From: Verrucomicrobiota bacterium
Lineage (GTDB): Bacteria; Verrucomicrobiota; Verrucomicrobiia; Limisphaerales; JACRJZ01
Reading direction: 5' to 3'
NCBI GenBank assembly: GCA_016219875.1
Contig: JACRJZ010000171.1
Coordinates: forward strand, 1-41,563
DNA length: 41,563 bases
Part shown: piece by piece, positions 32,173 through 41,292 of the stretch
How positions within the stretch are numbered: the first letter of the stretch is position 1
How the letters are laid out: the number at the start of each line of letters is the position of its first letter
Translations under genes and position numbers: made by a program
The notes under the pieces: generated by a model
Told to the model about the DNA's origin: nothing
The model's database searches: none
Seen by the model: the letters and a program-made list of their open reading frames with translations, nothing else

Positions 32173-33426
32173 TTGAGCAAGCCCCAACATCATCGCGGCG
32201 CGTTGACGGAACTGATCCGGCGCGAAATCGACGCGCACGAAACGGTCCCGTTCGCGCGCTTCATGGAGCTGGCGCTCTACGCCCCAGGGCTGGGTTACTA
32301 CGAGCGGGACAAGGTGCCGATCGGACGCGGTGGGGACTTCTACACCAGCGTGAGTGTGGGCAGCTTGTTCGGAGAATTGCTCGCGTTTCAGTTGGCGGAG
32401 TGGATCACGGAATGCGGAATGCGGAATGCGGAGTGCGGAATGGGTGCGGCACGAGTTCAGCTCGTCGAAGCCGGCGCGCATGACGGGCGGCTGGCGGCCG
32501 ACATCCTCGGCTGGATGCGGCGACAGCGACCGGATGTGTTGGGCCGCCTGGAGTACTGGATCATCGAACCCTCGGCGCAGCGACGCCAGTGGCAGGAGAA
32601 GACCCTGGTGGAATTCCTTCCTGGCGTCCGTTGGGCGGATGCCGCCTTCCGCATTCCGCAGAGCCTTTTTCAAAGCTGTAGCAGCCGACGTGAGGAGGCT
32701 CCGTTTCCCTTGAAGCTTGAGCCTCCTCACGTCGGTTGCTACGGAGTTTTGAAATCGCCTTCGCCCTCCGCCTTCCAGATTCTCTTCTGCAACGAACTGC
32801 TCGACGCCCTGCCTGTCCACCGCCTCGGCTGGGACGCGCAGCAGCAGCAATGGTTCGAGTGGCATGTGACGTGGTCCCAGGACCGCTTCGTCTGGGCACG
32901 GCGTCCGCTGGCCAGCGACTTGACGCCGGCCCTCCGTCGTTTGCCCGCTGCTCTCTGCTCCGCTTTGCCTGACGGCTACACCGTGGAAATTTCCCCCGCA
33001 GCCGTGCAGTGGTGGCGCGACGCCGCCTCCTTTCTGAAACAGGGAAAGCTCCTCGCGATCGACTACGGCCTGACCGAAGAGGAGTGGTTGGCACCGCATC
33101 GCCCGCAAGGCACGCTGCGCGCCTACCAGCAACACCACCAAGGCAACGATGTTCTCGCCGATCCCGGCGGACAGGACCTGACCGCGCACATCGACTTCAC
33201 CGCGCTCCAGCGCGCGGGAGAAGCGGCGGGGCTGAAGACGGAGGCGTTGGTTTCCCAGGGCCAATTCATGGTCGGCATTGCCTCGCGCGTCTGGGCGGCG
33301 CCGGCCTCGTTCCCAGCGTGGACGCCCGCGCGCACCCGCCAGTTCCAGACGCTCACGCATCCGGAGCATCTGGGGAGCCGGTTCCGCGTGCTCATCCAAT
33401 CGCGGGGCAACGCGAGGCTTGCTTGA
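32173..33426 (+). CDS. SAM-dependent methyltransferase, MidA/NDUFAF7 family, with repeat inserts
   Basis: The 417-residue product belongs to the DUF185 family, protein arginine methyltransferases related to mitochondrial NDUFAF7. FARFMELALYAPGLGYY near residue 18, GGDFYTS, LVEAGAHDGRLAADIL (SAM loop) and FCNELLDALPVHR (near 202) are the family's landmarks. Two insertions interrupt it: a 7-mer array coding ECGMRNAECGMG (about 79-90) just before the SAM loop, and a palindromic element coding about 30 residues (165-195) just before FCNELLD. Both are in frame. A TTG at 32173 is the only start that gives a full N-terminus; the next ATG (32263) would cut it. Whether the protein is active is not known. 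Confidence 0.85.
   Translation: MSKPQHHRGALTELIRREIDAHETVPFARFMELALYAPGLGYYERDKVPIGRGGDFYTSVSVGSLFGELLAFQLAEWITECGMRNAECGMGAARVQLVEAGAHDGRLAADILGWMRRQRPDVLGRLEYWIIEPSAQRRQWQEKTLVEFLPGVRWADAAFRIPQSLFQSCSSRREEAPFPLKLEPPHVGCYGVLKSPSPSAFQILFCNELLDALPVHRLGWDAQQQQWFEWHVTWSQDRFVWARRPLASDLTPALRRLPAALCSALPDGYTVEISPAAVQWWRDAASFLKQGKLLAIDYGLTEEEWLAPHRPQGTLRAYQQHHQGNDVLADPGGQDLTAHIDFTALQRAGEAAGLKTEALVSQGQFMVGIASRVWAAPASFPAWTPARTRQFQTLTHPEHLGSRFRVLIQSRGNARLA
32408..32442. repeat. In-gene 7-bp array, unit CGGAATG, 5 copies
   Basis: CGGAATG three times, CGGAGTG, and CGGAATG again lie inside the MidA-like gene. The complement CATTCCG belongs to the CATTCTG family at 5693 and 27455. Neither strand has a stop in any frame. 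Confidence 0.94.
32666..32756. repeat. 24-bp-armed palindromic element, copy 2, inside a gene
   Basis: Arms at 32678-32701 and 32719-32742 repeat those of 27495-27559 with a single change (GGTTGC for GGCTGC), and the 17-base loop differs at only a few places. It is translated as part of the MidA-like protein, including SCSSRREEAPFPLKLEPPH. GCATTCCGCAGAGC just before it matches the junction at the other copy. Confidence 0.95.
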
Positions 33427-33484
33427 GCGGGCAGTTCCCGGCAGTGGATCCACAAGTTGGCGGTGCGAGAACGTCGCCTGCCAA

Positions 33485-33512
33485 TGTCTCACACTTTGCA
33501 GAGTGTGAGACA
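33485..33512. repeat. Small palindrome, TGTCTCACACT type, copy 2
   Basis: TGTCTCACACT (33485-33495) and AGTGTGAGACA (33502-33512) are perfect 11-bp complements around TTGCAG. It is related to the palindrome at 9760-9787, with paired changes in both arms. Confidence 0.82.
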
Positions 33513-33550
33513 CACTCCGCTTGACCATGCGCTCGCTGGGACTGAGTCAG

Positions 33551-33745
33551 GGCTGCATCAAGCTCCCACCCGGCGCGCTGGGTAGCGCAGGTTTTCAACC
33601 TGCCGTATCGCCGACTTGCAGTCGGCAAAGCCGTGAAACTTCCAGCCGGCTGGCTTCTTCCAACGCTCGCCGGTTGGAAAACCGGCGATACGGCAGACTC
33701 GAAAGTCTGCGCTACGAGTGCTCCCGAGCCGAGCTTGATGCAGCC
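33551..33745. repeat. Composite palindromic repeat, copy 3, with terminal inverted repeats
   Basis: GGCTGCATCAAGCTC (33551-33565) and GAGCTTGATGCAGCC (33731-33745) are perfect 15-bp complements that enclose the same palindrome modules as at 2741 and 7535. Inside are GCAGGTTTTCAACCTGC, GCCGACTTGCAGTCGGC, CGCCGGTTGGAAAACCGGCG and GCAGACTCGAAAGTCTGC. This copy and the small palindrome fill the 535-base gap 33427-33961, in which I see no gene. Confidence 0.88.
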
Positions 33746-33961
33746 TTGGAACTGAATGCTGGGCGTGGCCTGCTTGGACGCATTCGAGCGAGCGCCCCTG
33801 GTCCAGCCCACGGGACCGACCACTCGTAGAGGCGCCGAGTTCCGAACGTGAGAGAGATTCTGCTGGCCTTTCTTCAGCGGCCTGCGGACTATCCCAGCCC
33901 GTTGAAACCGTTTGCCGATGCGCTGGCGGACGCCACCACGTCGCAAACCAGCACGACCGTT

Positions 33962-35326
33962 ATGAACACACCGACTTCAATTGCTTCGTCCCCGGAACGC
34001 CACCTCTCCCGCCGCAGTTTTCTCCGCCATTCCTCGCTCGCGATGGCCGGCGCGGCGGCCGCCTCGCAATTGCCTTTTGCCCTCACCAGCCACGCGGCGC
34101 CCGATGACCCCATCCGCATCGGCGTGATCGGCTGCGGCGGGCGCGGCACCGGCGCCGTACTCAATGTCCTCGGCGCGGCCACCAAAGTCATTTATCCCAG
34201 CGCGGGCTTCCACACCGAGGACGTGGACAAGAGCGCCAAGGTCACGAACAAGAGCGTCGCCGTCGTGGCGCTGGCGGACGTGTTCCCCGACCGCCTCGCG
34301 CGCTGTCGCGAGAACTTGCAGGCCCTTCAGATCAACATCCCGGACGACCACTGCTTCACCGGCTTCGACAGCTACAAGCAACTCCTCGCCCTGCCCGACG
34401 TGAATTACGTCATCATGGCCACGCCGCCGCATTTCCGCCCGGCCCACCTCAAAGCCGCCATCGAGGCCGGCAAGCACTGCTTCATTGAGAAGCCAGCCGC
34501 CGTGGACGGCCCCGGCGTGCGCCTGTTGCTGGAGGCCGGCGAACTGGCCAAGCAGAAGAACCTCGGCATCGTGGCCGGCACGCAACGCCGCCATGGCCGC
34601 GGCTACCAGGAGGCGATCAAGCGCATCCGCGACGGCGCGCTGGGCGACCTGATCTACGGCCGCTGCTACTGGAACGGCGGGGAGATTTGGGTCATCGACC
34701 GCAAGGACGGCTGGAGCGACATCGAGTGGCAGCTTCGCAACTGGAACTATTTCACCTGGCTGGGCGGCGACCACATCGTCGAGCAGCACGTTCACAATCT
34801 CGACATCATGAATTGGGCCATCGGCGCGCACCCGATCAAGGCCACGGCGCTCGGCGGACGCCAAGTGCGCACGCAACCCGTTCACGGCCACATCTACGAT
34901 CACTTCGCCGTGGAGTACGAGTATCCGAACGGCGTGCGTATGTTCAGTCAATGCCGCCAGATCAACGGCTGCGAAGGCAAGGTGGAGGAATGGCTGATGG
35001 GCTCGAAGGGCGTCAGCAACTGCCACAATTACATCAAAGCCGGCGCCGACATGTGGCGCTTCCGCGAGGGCGACGGCGACGCCTACCAGCAGGAACACCT
35101 TGACCTCATCGCGAGCATCCGCGCCGGCCAACCGCTCAACGAGGCCCAGGCCGTGGCCGAATCGACCCTCACCGGCATCATGGGCCGCGAATCGGCCTAC
35201 AGCGGGCAAAGCATCGAGTGGGATCAGGCGCTCCACGCCCAGACCCGGCTCGGGCCGGAGAAGTATGAGTTCGGTCCCTTCCCGGTTCCGCCGGTCGCCC
35301 TGCCGGGCAAGTACCGGCTGGTGTGA
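33962..35326 (+). CDS. Tat-exported Gfo/Idh/MocA-family oxidoreductase
   Basis: This 454-residue NAD(P)-dependent dehydrogenase carries a twin-arginine signal (LSRRSFLRHSS near residues 15-25, then an Ala-rich stretch ending SHAA). The nucleotide-binding fold begins IRIGVIGCGGRGTG. EKPAAVDGPG holds the family's conserved EKP motif, and HIVEQHVHNLDIMNW part of the active site. Such exported Gfo/Idh proteins are very common in Verrucomicrobiota and Planctomycetota and are thought to act on sugars or polyols with a tightly held cofactor; the substrate is unknown. The ATG at 33962 puts the Tat motif at the right distance; 38 open codons before it look non-coding. Confidence 0.92.
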   Translation: MNTPTSIASSPERHLSRRSFLRHSSLAMAGAAAASQLPFALTSHAAPDDPIRIGVIGCGGRGTGAVLNVLGAATKVIYPSAGFHTEDVDKSAKVTNKSVAVVALADVFPDRLARCRENLQALQINIPDDHCFTGFDSYKQLLALPDVNYVIMATPPHFRPAHLKAAIEAGKHCFIEKPAAVDGPGVRLLLEAGELAKQKNLGIVAGTQRRHGRGYQEAIKRIRDGALGDLIYGRCYWNGGEIWVIDRKDGWSDIEWQLRNWNYFTWLGGDHIVEQHVHNLDIMNWAIGAHPIKATALGGRQVRTQPVHGHIYDHFAVEYEYPNGVRMFSQCRQINGCEGKVEEWLMGSKGVSNCHNYIKAGADMWRFREGDGDAYQQEHLDLIASIRAGQPLNEAQAVAESTLTGIMGRESAYSGQSIEWDQALHAQTRLGPEKYEFGPFPVPPVALPGKYRLV

Positions 35327-35371
35327 GCATCGCAGAGAAGGGGAGTCATTGCGGAAGGCATGCTCCCGAAG

Positions 35372-35525
35372 CCCTCACCCTGACCCTCTCCCGTCCAACG
35401 GGAGAGGGAATGCGCTGCACGCGGTCGTCGTGAAGCAAGGCCCACTTCATCAAGACGCCTGTTTCGTCACAACGCGTGATTTGGTCCTCCCTCTCCCATC
35501 GGATGGGAGAGGGCCGGGGTGAGGG
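35372..35525 (+). repeat. Two-hairpin repeat element, copy 2
   Basis: The element opens with CCCTCACCCTGACC, then a hairpin with CCCGTCCAACGGG at its tip. The central part holds TTCGTCACAACGCGTG. A second hairpin with CTCTCCCATCGGATGG follows, and it ends in GGGGTGAGGG. It matches the minus-strand copy at 4348-4500 in both hairpins, in the ends, and in parts of the centre. It fills most of the gap 35327-35586, in which I see no gene. Confidence 0.87.
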
Positions 35526-35586
35526 CGATGCTTCGTTTGGCCAGCGCAGCCCCCGCCCTCTCTCCTCGGTCTTCGTGTAGAATCAA

Positions 35587-35616
35587 AAACCCTGCCCGCT
35601 CGCGCGGGCAGGGTTT
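35587..35616 (-). terminator. Terminator of the large secreted protein gene
   Basis: AAACCCTGCCCGC (35587-35599) and GCGGGCAGGGTTT (35604-35616) form a perfect 13-bp stem with a four-base loop. On the minus strand the stem ends in TTTTTGATT, so it fits the gene at 35646-38504. Confidence 0.9.
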
Positions 35617-35645
35617 GAAAAACGGCGGCTGAACCGCAACTCCGG

Positions 35646-38504
35646 TTACGGAATCAGCTTGTAGAATCGCTGCGCCTTCCCGGCGGTCGAGGTCGAGAAG
35701 GTGCCGGTCGAGGACACGGACGTCCAAGTGCCGCCCACGATCGCATCGGATTCCTGGAGCGTGCCGCCGCCGGTCCAGGTGATAGTGATTTCCCCGGCAC
35801 CCGGACCAGGAGCAATGAACAACTTCGGACCCACCGTCGCGCCGGCCTGGCCCCAGAGCATCAGATCGAAGCTGATGTCGGAGGAGCCGGCCGCGTCCTG
35901 ATGGACTTCGACTGCCAGAATGTTCTGGCCGGCGACCAGCGCACTCGGCGGCAGGTTCGTCACTTGGTACACGGTCCCGTCATCGGAGAGCGTCCCCGGC
36001 GTGTAGGTCTGGAAGGTGACCTGATCGATTGGGACGTTGGTGATGTCGTGGTACACCAGAGTGCCGTTCAGATAAACGATGCAGCGATCGTCCTTGAGCA
36101 CATTGAGAACGACGTTGGTGTAGGCGTTCGGATCGGCCACGTCGAACTTCTTGCGGAAGTAGGTGGCCGCGTACTTGGCCGTGGAACTCGGTCCGAAACT
36201 CACCACGGTGCGCTCCGGCCGGCCGGGGCCGTCGCCGTAGCCGAGTTCAGCCACACCATTGCTCCAGCTCGAGTCGTCATACCCCAAGGTGTTCCACGTG
36301 GCGCCCGGATCGGTGCCCAGGTCGAAATACTTCCACTCCTGGCTGTTGGCCACGATGACTGAGATGTCCGGCGGGTTCGTGGCCACGAAGAAGAAGGTGT
36401 TGGTGCCGCGAGCGCCGAGGTTATCCACGGCCACGGCCATGATGTTGTGATCGCCGGCGGTGATGTCGCAGAGATCGAAGCTATAGGCGCTGTTCGTGTC
36501 GCTGACGCGGAAGAGGCCGTTGTCGTAAAACTCCACGCGCACGATGCTGCCGTCCGTGTCCGCGGCGCTGACCGAGAGGCCCGACACCATGGTGCCCACC
36601 AGGTAAGCGAGGTCCGGCTCCGGATTGGTGAAGGTGAGGCTCGGCGGGACATTCGGATTGACCGTGATCTGCACGGTGTTGGTGGCGATGATGAAGTTGC
36701 CCAGGGTGTCGTTGGCGATCGCCGTCAAGGTGTGGGTTCCGATGGTGGCGTTGCTGTAAACCGCGCTGTAGGGACTGGTCGTGTCGGTGCCGATCAGCAG
36801 GCCGTCATGGAGGAAGTCCACGCTGGCGATCGGATTGTTCATGGTGGCGATGGCACTCAAGGTGATGGGAGCGCCTTCGGCGAACGCTGCGCCGTCGGCC
36901 GGAGCGGTCAGAACCGCAAACGGCTGGAACTGCTCAAACGTGCCGACGAAGGTGAAGTTGTCGATGGCCAAGCCGCCGTCAGTTCCGCCCTCGTTGAAGT
37001 CGTTCCACCGGACGTAAACGACACCCCCCGGCCCCACAGGGACCGGAGCCGCCACGATGCCGCCGATGTTGGCGATGCGATTCGCTGCGTCGTTACCGTT
37101 GACCGCCCCTTGCGTTCCTGGCTCCGACTGGGCCACCGGCGTGTAGTCGAAGGTTGTGGGAATCCAAGTGGTCCCCAGGTCGAAGCTCACGTAGTTGGTG
37201 AGGATGCCGAGTTGGTTGGTGTACGTGCGCCAGGTTTCTCCGTCATAATGGATCTCGAAGGAAACCATGCTGCTGGTGGTGGTGTTCTTGAGGCGGAGCA
37301 CCATGTTGCGGTCTCCCCCGGTGGGGGCCGTGCCCAAGGCGCGGTCGCCGTCGCCAGACGTGCCGTAATTCCAGCCGTTGACGGTGCCACTGGCTGCGGC
37401 GCTGCCGTCGCCCACGGTCACGCTCAGGGTGGTGGCCGGAAGCGCTGCGCCCACGTACCAGCCAATCGGGGTCACGGTCCCTGCGGTCCCCATGCCGTCA
37501 AAGTTCTCGCTGAGGGTGCCGCCATTGTAGAGCACGAACTCCTCGCGCACCGTAATGGTGCTGGTGGTAGAGACGGCGGCCGGATCGACGCCATTGACGG
37601 CTTCAGCGCGAATGGCATAGGTGCCCAGAGGCAGGGCGGTGAGCGTCGCCGTGAAGGGAGCCGCCGTCAGGGTGGTGAAGAGGACGTTGTTGGTATAGAA
37701 GGACACGCTGGTGGCGGGGGTGCTGCCAGCCGTGGTCGCCGTGATCGTCACGTCGGCCGGGGCCGCCAGCACTTGCCCGTCGGTGGGCGCGGTCAAATTC
37801 ACGGAGAGCGGAATCACGACGTTGCCCGGGACAAAAACCACATTGTCCAGGGTGCGCCCCGTGTCTGATTGGCCTTCGTCGTTGTCATCGGCCCAGACGA
37901 TATACATGGTGCTGCCGGCCGACCATGGAGTCGCGCTCAGGTCGATGGTGGCCGTCACGTTGCCGGCGGTGTCACTTCCAGAGAGCGCAGGGATGCTGAT
38001 CCAGGATCCTGGAGCCCCACTCAGGCTGTAGTACGCATACAAGCCCGGCAACTCGTCGGTGCCCGCCCCTTGAAGATCTGAGATGCCGTAGTCATAGGCA
38101 ATGACGAGCGAGGTGATCGGGCTTCCAGAGTCATTCTGGAGGGTCGCCATCAGGACATTGGCGGCGTTGGTGTTGGCGGTCGTCGGCCTGGACTGGATGT
38201 AAAAGCCAGCGGTGTTGTAGCGGAAACCCAGAGCGGAGGTGCCGGGTGGCACCGTCCCAGAAGTTGGAAGCTGCGTGGTGATGGTGGCCGCGTCGAGAGT
38301 TGCGACGCCTGCGTCCATCCCTGCGACGTCCGCGTAGGTGGTGCCGCCTCCGGGAAGGACTGCCGTCGCCCATTCGGTTTCGGCTGGGCGTGCGGCCAAG
38401 TCCAAGGTTCCACTTCCCGTAGGCCCGACGGAAATTGCCGCCCATGCACTGGTCGCCAAAGAGGCCAGCGCGGTCACTGTCAGTAATGTTCTGCTGAGTT
38501 TCAT
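35646..38504 (-). CDS. Large secreted protein with Ig-like domains
   Basis: The 952-residue product has a signal peptide (SRTLLTVTALASLATSAWA) and then repeated beta-sandwich domains. At least three Ig-like domains of the kind found in surface proteins can be seen, each with a pattern such as VNLTAPTDGQVLA...VSFYTNN, VLTAPADGAAFAEG...VDFLHDG, and FTNPEPDLAYLVG...VEFYDNG. A region near 740-890 with YFRKKFDV and RCIVYLNG resembles carbohydrate-binding jelly-roll modules. The short C-terminal module (GGTLQESDAIVGGTW...FYKLIP) is typical of Verrucomicrobial secreted proteins and may be a sorting or display signal. The ATG at 38504 is preceded by GAGGAAA; a TTG at 38516 is less likely. Role unknown, probably adhesion or binding of polymers. 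Confidence 0.82.
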   Translation of the reverse strand: MKLSRTLLTVTALASLATSAWAAISVGPTGSGTLDLAARPAETEWATAVLPGGGTTYADVAGMDAGVATLDAATITTQLPTSGTVPPGTSALGFRYNTAGFYIQSRPTTANTNAANVLMATLQNDSGSPITSLVIAYDYGISDLQGAGTDELPGLYAYYSLSGAPGSWISIPALSGSDTAGNVTATIDLSATPWSAGSTMYIVWADDNDEGQSDTGRTLDNVVFVPGNVVIPLSVNLTAPTDGQVLAAPADVTITATTAGSTPATSVSFYTNNVLFTTLTAAPFTATLTALPLGTYAIRAEAVNGVDPAAVSTTSTITVREEFVLYNGGTLSENFDGMGTAGTVTPIGWYVGAALPATTLSVTVGDGSAAASGTVNGWNYGTSGDGDRALGTAPTGGDRNMVLRLKNTTTSSMVSFEIHYDGETWRTYTNQLGILTNYVSFDLGTTWIPTTFDYTPVAQSEPGTQGAVNGNDAANRIANIGGIVAAPVPVGPGGVVYVRWNDFNEGGTDGGLAIDNFTFVGTFEQFQPFAVLTAPADGAAFAEGAPITLSAIATMNNPIASVDFLHDGLLIGTDTTSPYSAVYSNATIGTHTLTAIANDTLGNFIIATNTVQITVNPNVPPSLTFTNPEPDLAYLVGTMVSGLSVSAADTDGSIVRVEFYDNGLFRVSDTNSAYSFDLCDITAGDHNIMAVAVDNLGARGTNTFFFVATNPPDISVIVANSQEWKYFDLGTDPGATWNTLGYDDSSWSNGVAELGYGDGPGRPERTVVSFGPSSTAKYAATYFRKKFDVADPNAYTNVVLNVLKDDRCIVYLNGTLVYHDITNVPIDQVTFQTYTPGTLSDDGTVYQVTNLPPSALVAGQNILAVEVHQDAAGSSDISFDLMLWGQAGATVGPKLFIAPGPGAGEITITWTGGGTLQESDAIVGGTWTSVSSTGTFSTSTAGKAQRFYKLIP

Positions 38505-38587
38505 ACGTTTCCTCAACTATGGTTGTATTGTTTAATCTATCGGTTGCTGCGTTAGAGGGGCGCATTGTTGTCAGCCTCTCTGCGATT

Positions 38588-38611
38588 GCAAGCCAAAATC
38601 CCAGCCAAAAT
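38588..38611. repeat. 12-bp direct repeat in the divergent promoter gap
   Basis: GCCAAAATCCCA occurs twice in tandem between the divergent genes for the Ig-like protein and the aminopeptidase. The 172-base gap holds no other clear signal. Confidence 0.7.
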
Positions 38612-38676
38612 CCCAGGCTTCCGTCCCGGCCCGCTCCGTGGTAGGAACGCCGCGCTCATGACCGCCATGAAAGCTG

Positions 38677-41292
38677 TTGGTTCTGGTCTGCATCGTCGTC
38701 GGGATGAATCTCCTGCCGGCCCGTGCCGAAGTCAAAGCCGCCAGCGAATCCTCCACCTGGCCCGCCGCCGCCCTGTCAAGCGCCGGGCCGCCGGACCCGC
38801 CCGACGCCCAATACGCCCCCAGCCGCGAGATCGACATCCTGCACTTGGCGCTGGAGGTCACGCTGGATTTCCGGCAGCGCAGCCTCGCTGGCCAAGCCAC
38901 GCTGCGCTTCAAGCCCATCGCCAAGCCCTTGGCCGAGTTGCGCCTCGACGCCGTCGATCTCACGGTCACGAACGTCACCGCCAGCGCGCGCCTGCTCGCC
39001 TGGCAGGTCACGGCGGACCAAGTCATCGTGACCTTCGCCGAGCCGCTTCCGCCCGAGCGCGAGGCCAGCGTGACGATCGGCTACCGCGCGCAGCCGCGGC
39101 AGGGCCTTTACTTCCGCACGCGAGAGATGGGCTACCCGGCGCAGGACGAGCATCTCTGGACGCAGGGCGAATCCATCCTGGCGCGGCATTGGTTCCCGTG
39201 TTTCGACGCGCCGAATGAGAAGTTCACCAGCGAAGTCACCTGCCGCGTGCCCGAGGGCATGGTCGTGCTGGCCAACGGACGGAAAGTTTCCGAGGAGAAG
39301 GCCGGCGGCCTGGTCGCGGTGCGCTGGCTGCAGGACAAGCCGCACGTCAACTACCTGATTTCGCTCGTGGCCGGGCATTTCAAGAAGATCGAGGACCGCC
39401 ACCGCGACGTGCCGCTGGCGTTCTGGACGGTGCCTTCCGATTTCCCGGAAGCGCCCAACTCCTTCCGCGACACCAAGGACATGATGGCGTTCTTCGAGCG
39501 CGAAACCGGCGTGCCGTATCCGTGGGCCAAGTACGACCAGGTCTGCGTGCTGGATTTCATCGTCGGCGGCATGGAGAACACCAGCCAGACCACGCTCAAG
39601 AACGACACGCTTCACACTGTTGCCACCGAGAACCTCCGCAGCAGCCAGGGCTTGGTGGCGCACGAACTGGCCCACCAGTGGTTCGGCGACCTCGTCACCT
39701 GCAAGGACTGGAGCCACGTCTGGCTGAACGAGGGCTTCGCCACTTACTACGAACATCTCTACGACGGCCACAAGAACGGCCGCGACGCGCTGCTCTACCG
39801 GCTGTGGCTGAGCGCGCGCAGCCTGACCGGCGCGACGAACGACACGCGCGCCATCGTGATGAACCGGTTCCGGCAGCCGGACGAGCAGTTCAACCATCTC
39901 TCTTACGGCAAGGGCGCGTGGGTGCTCCACATGCTCCGCCACGAATTGGGCGACGACCTCTACCGCCGTTGCATCAAAACCTTCTTGGAGCGCCACGCTT
40001 ACGCCAACGTCGTCACCGAAGACCTGAACCGCGTGATTGAAGAACTGTCCGGGCGCTCGTTCGATCGGTTCTTCGACCAGTGGGTCTATCACGGCGGCAC
40101 GCCCGTGTTGGACGTGGATTACCAGTGGGACGCTAGTAGCCGCCTGGCGAAACTCACCGTGCGCCAGACCCAGCCGGTCAGCGACAAGGTCGTGCTCTTC
40201 CGCTTTCCGCTCACCGTCCGCTTCAAGTCGAAATCCGGCGTGGAGGAACGGCAGATTCTCGTCAAAGACCGCAGCGAGGACTTCAGCTTCGCGCTCAAGG
40301 AAGCGCCTGAAACCGTCCGCCTCGATCCCGAACTCGCCGTGCTGGCCAAAGTGAACTTCCGTCCGCCGCCCGCGATGCTCGACGCGCAGCTCGCCGACCA
40401 GACCGACACGCTGGGCCGGCTGCTCGCCATCGAACAGCTTCAGTCGCGCGCCGACCACGACGCCGTCGCCAAGCTGAAAGACCTCCTGGGCCGCGACCGT
40501 TTCCACGGCGTGCGCGAGGAAGCCTCGAAAGCCTTGCGCGCGCTCCACACCGACGAAGCCTTGGACGCCCTCCTCGCCGGCACGAAGCAGCCCGACGCGC
40601 GTGTGCGCCGGCAGGTCGTGAGCGACCTCGGCGGTTTCTATCGCGAGACGGCGTTCACCGAACTGCGGCGCGTGGTGAACGAGGAGAAGAACCCCGACAT
40701 CGTCGCCGAAGCTCTGGCGGGACTCGACGCTTTCGCCCGGCCCGAAGTCCGCGACGTGCTGCTGAAGCTTCTTCGCTCGTCGTCCTACCGAAACTCGCTC
40801 GCCGACGCCGCCATCCGCGCCCTGCGCACACAGGACGACCCGGCCTTCGTGGAGCCGCTGCTCGACGCGCTCCAAAAGCGGGAACAAGAGCTGACCACGC
40901 GTGGCTTTGCCTCCGGCTTGGAGGCGCTAGCGTGGCTCGCGCGCGCCCAGCCGAACAAAGACGCCGTGCGCGAACTTCTCCTGCGCCACACCGGCAGCCT
41001 CAAACAGCAGGTCCGTGTCGCCGCGATCACGGCGCTGGGCACGCTCGAAGACGCGCGCGCCGTGGCCGTGCTGGAAACGTTCGCCGGCGCCGCCAAGGAC
41101 ACACCCGAACGCAAGGCAGCCGAGAAGGCCATCGACACCATCCGCAGCGCGCGGAAGCCGTCGGCTGAATTGGGTGAACTCCGCAAAGAAGTGCTGGACC
41201 TGCAGAAGTCGAACCGCGAACTGCGCCAAGACCTGGAGGCTTTCAAGCGAAAAGTGGAAGCAGCGTCCCCGGTGCCAAGCAGGAAGAAGTGA
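38677..41292 (+). CDS. M1-family aminopeptidase with HEAT repeats
   Basis: This zinc aminopeptidase has 871 residues from the annotated TTG. The M1 landmarks are GGMENTSQTT near residue 298, and HELAHQW followed 18 residues later by NEGFATYYE (near 329-354), so the metal site is complete. From about 570 to 830 HEAT-like helices follow (EEASKALRALH, VAAITALGTLEDARAV), and the last 40 residues form a coiled coil (LRKEVLDLQKSNRELRQDLE). The start is odd: the TTG gives a hydrophobic signal without a positive charge, whereas an ATG AAA at 38667, one frame off, would give a perfect signal peptide if one base were removed near 38676. It should act in the periplasm. Confidence 0.9.
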   Translation: MVLVCIVVGMNLLPARAEVKAASESSTWPAAALSSAGPPDPPDAQYAPSREIDILHLALEVTLDFRQRSLAGQATLRFKPIAKPLAELRLDAVDLTVTNVTASARLLAWQVTADQVIVTFAEPLPPEREASVTIGYRAQPRQGLYFRTREMGYPAQDEHLWTQGESILARHWFPCFDAPNEKFTSEVTCRVPEGMVVLANGRKVSEEKAGGLVAVRWLQDKPHVNYLISLVAGHFKKIEDRHRDVPLAFWTVPSDFPEAPNSFRDTKDMMAFFERETGVPYPWAKYDQVCVLDFIVGGMENTSQTTLKNDTLHTVATENLRSSQGLVAHELAHQWFGDLVTCKDWSHVWLNEGFATYYEHLYDGHKNGRDALLYRLWLSARSLTGATNDTRAIVMNRFRQPDEQFNHLSYGKGAWVLHMLRHELGDDLYRRCIKTFLERHAYANVVTEDLNRVIEELSGRSFDRFFDQWVYHGGTPVLDVDYQWDASSRLAKLTVRQTQPVSDKVVLFRFPLTVRFKSKSGVEERQILVKDRSEDFSFALKEAPETVRLDPELAVLAKVNFRPPPAMLDAQLADQTDTLGRLLAIEQLQSRADHDAVAKLKDLLGRDRFHGVREEASKALRALHTDEALDALLAGTKQPDARVRRQVVSDLGGFYRETAFTELRRVVNEEKNPDIVAEALAGLDAFARPEVRDVLLKLLRSSSYRNSLADAAIRALRTQDDPAFVEPLLDALQKREQELTTRGFASGLEALAWLARAQPNKDAVRELLLRHTGSLKQQVRVAAITALGTLEDARAVAVLETFAGAAKDTPERKAAEKAIDTIRSARKPSAELGELRKEVLDLQKSNRELRQDLEAFKRKVEAASPVPSRKK

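Noticed and set aside
4651..32442. The 7-mer arrays as a CRISPR
   Set aside because: Units are contiguous and 7 bases long, with no spacers, and no cas gene is present.
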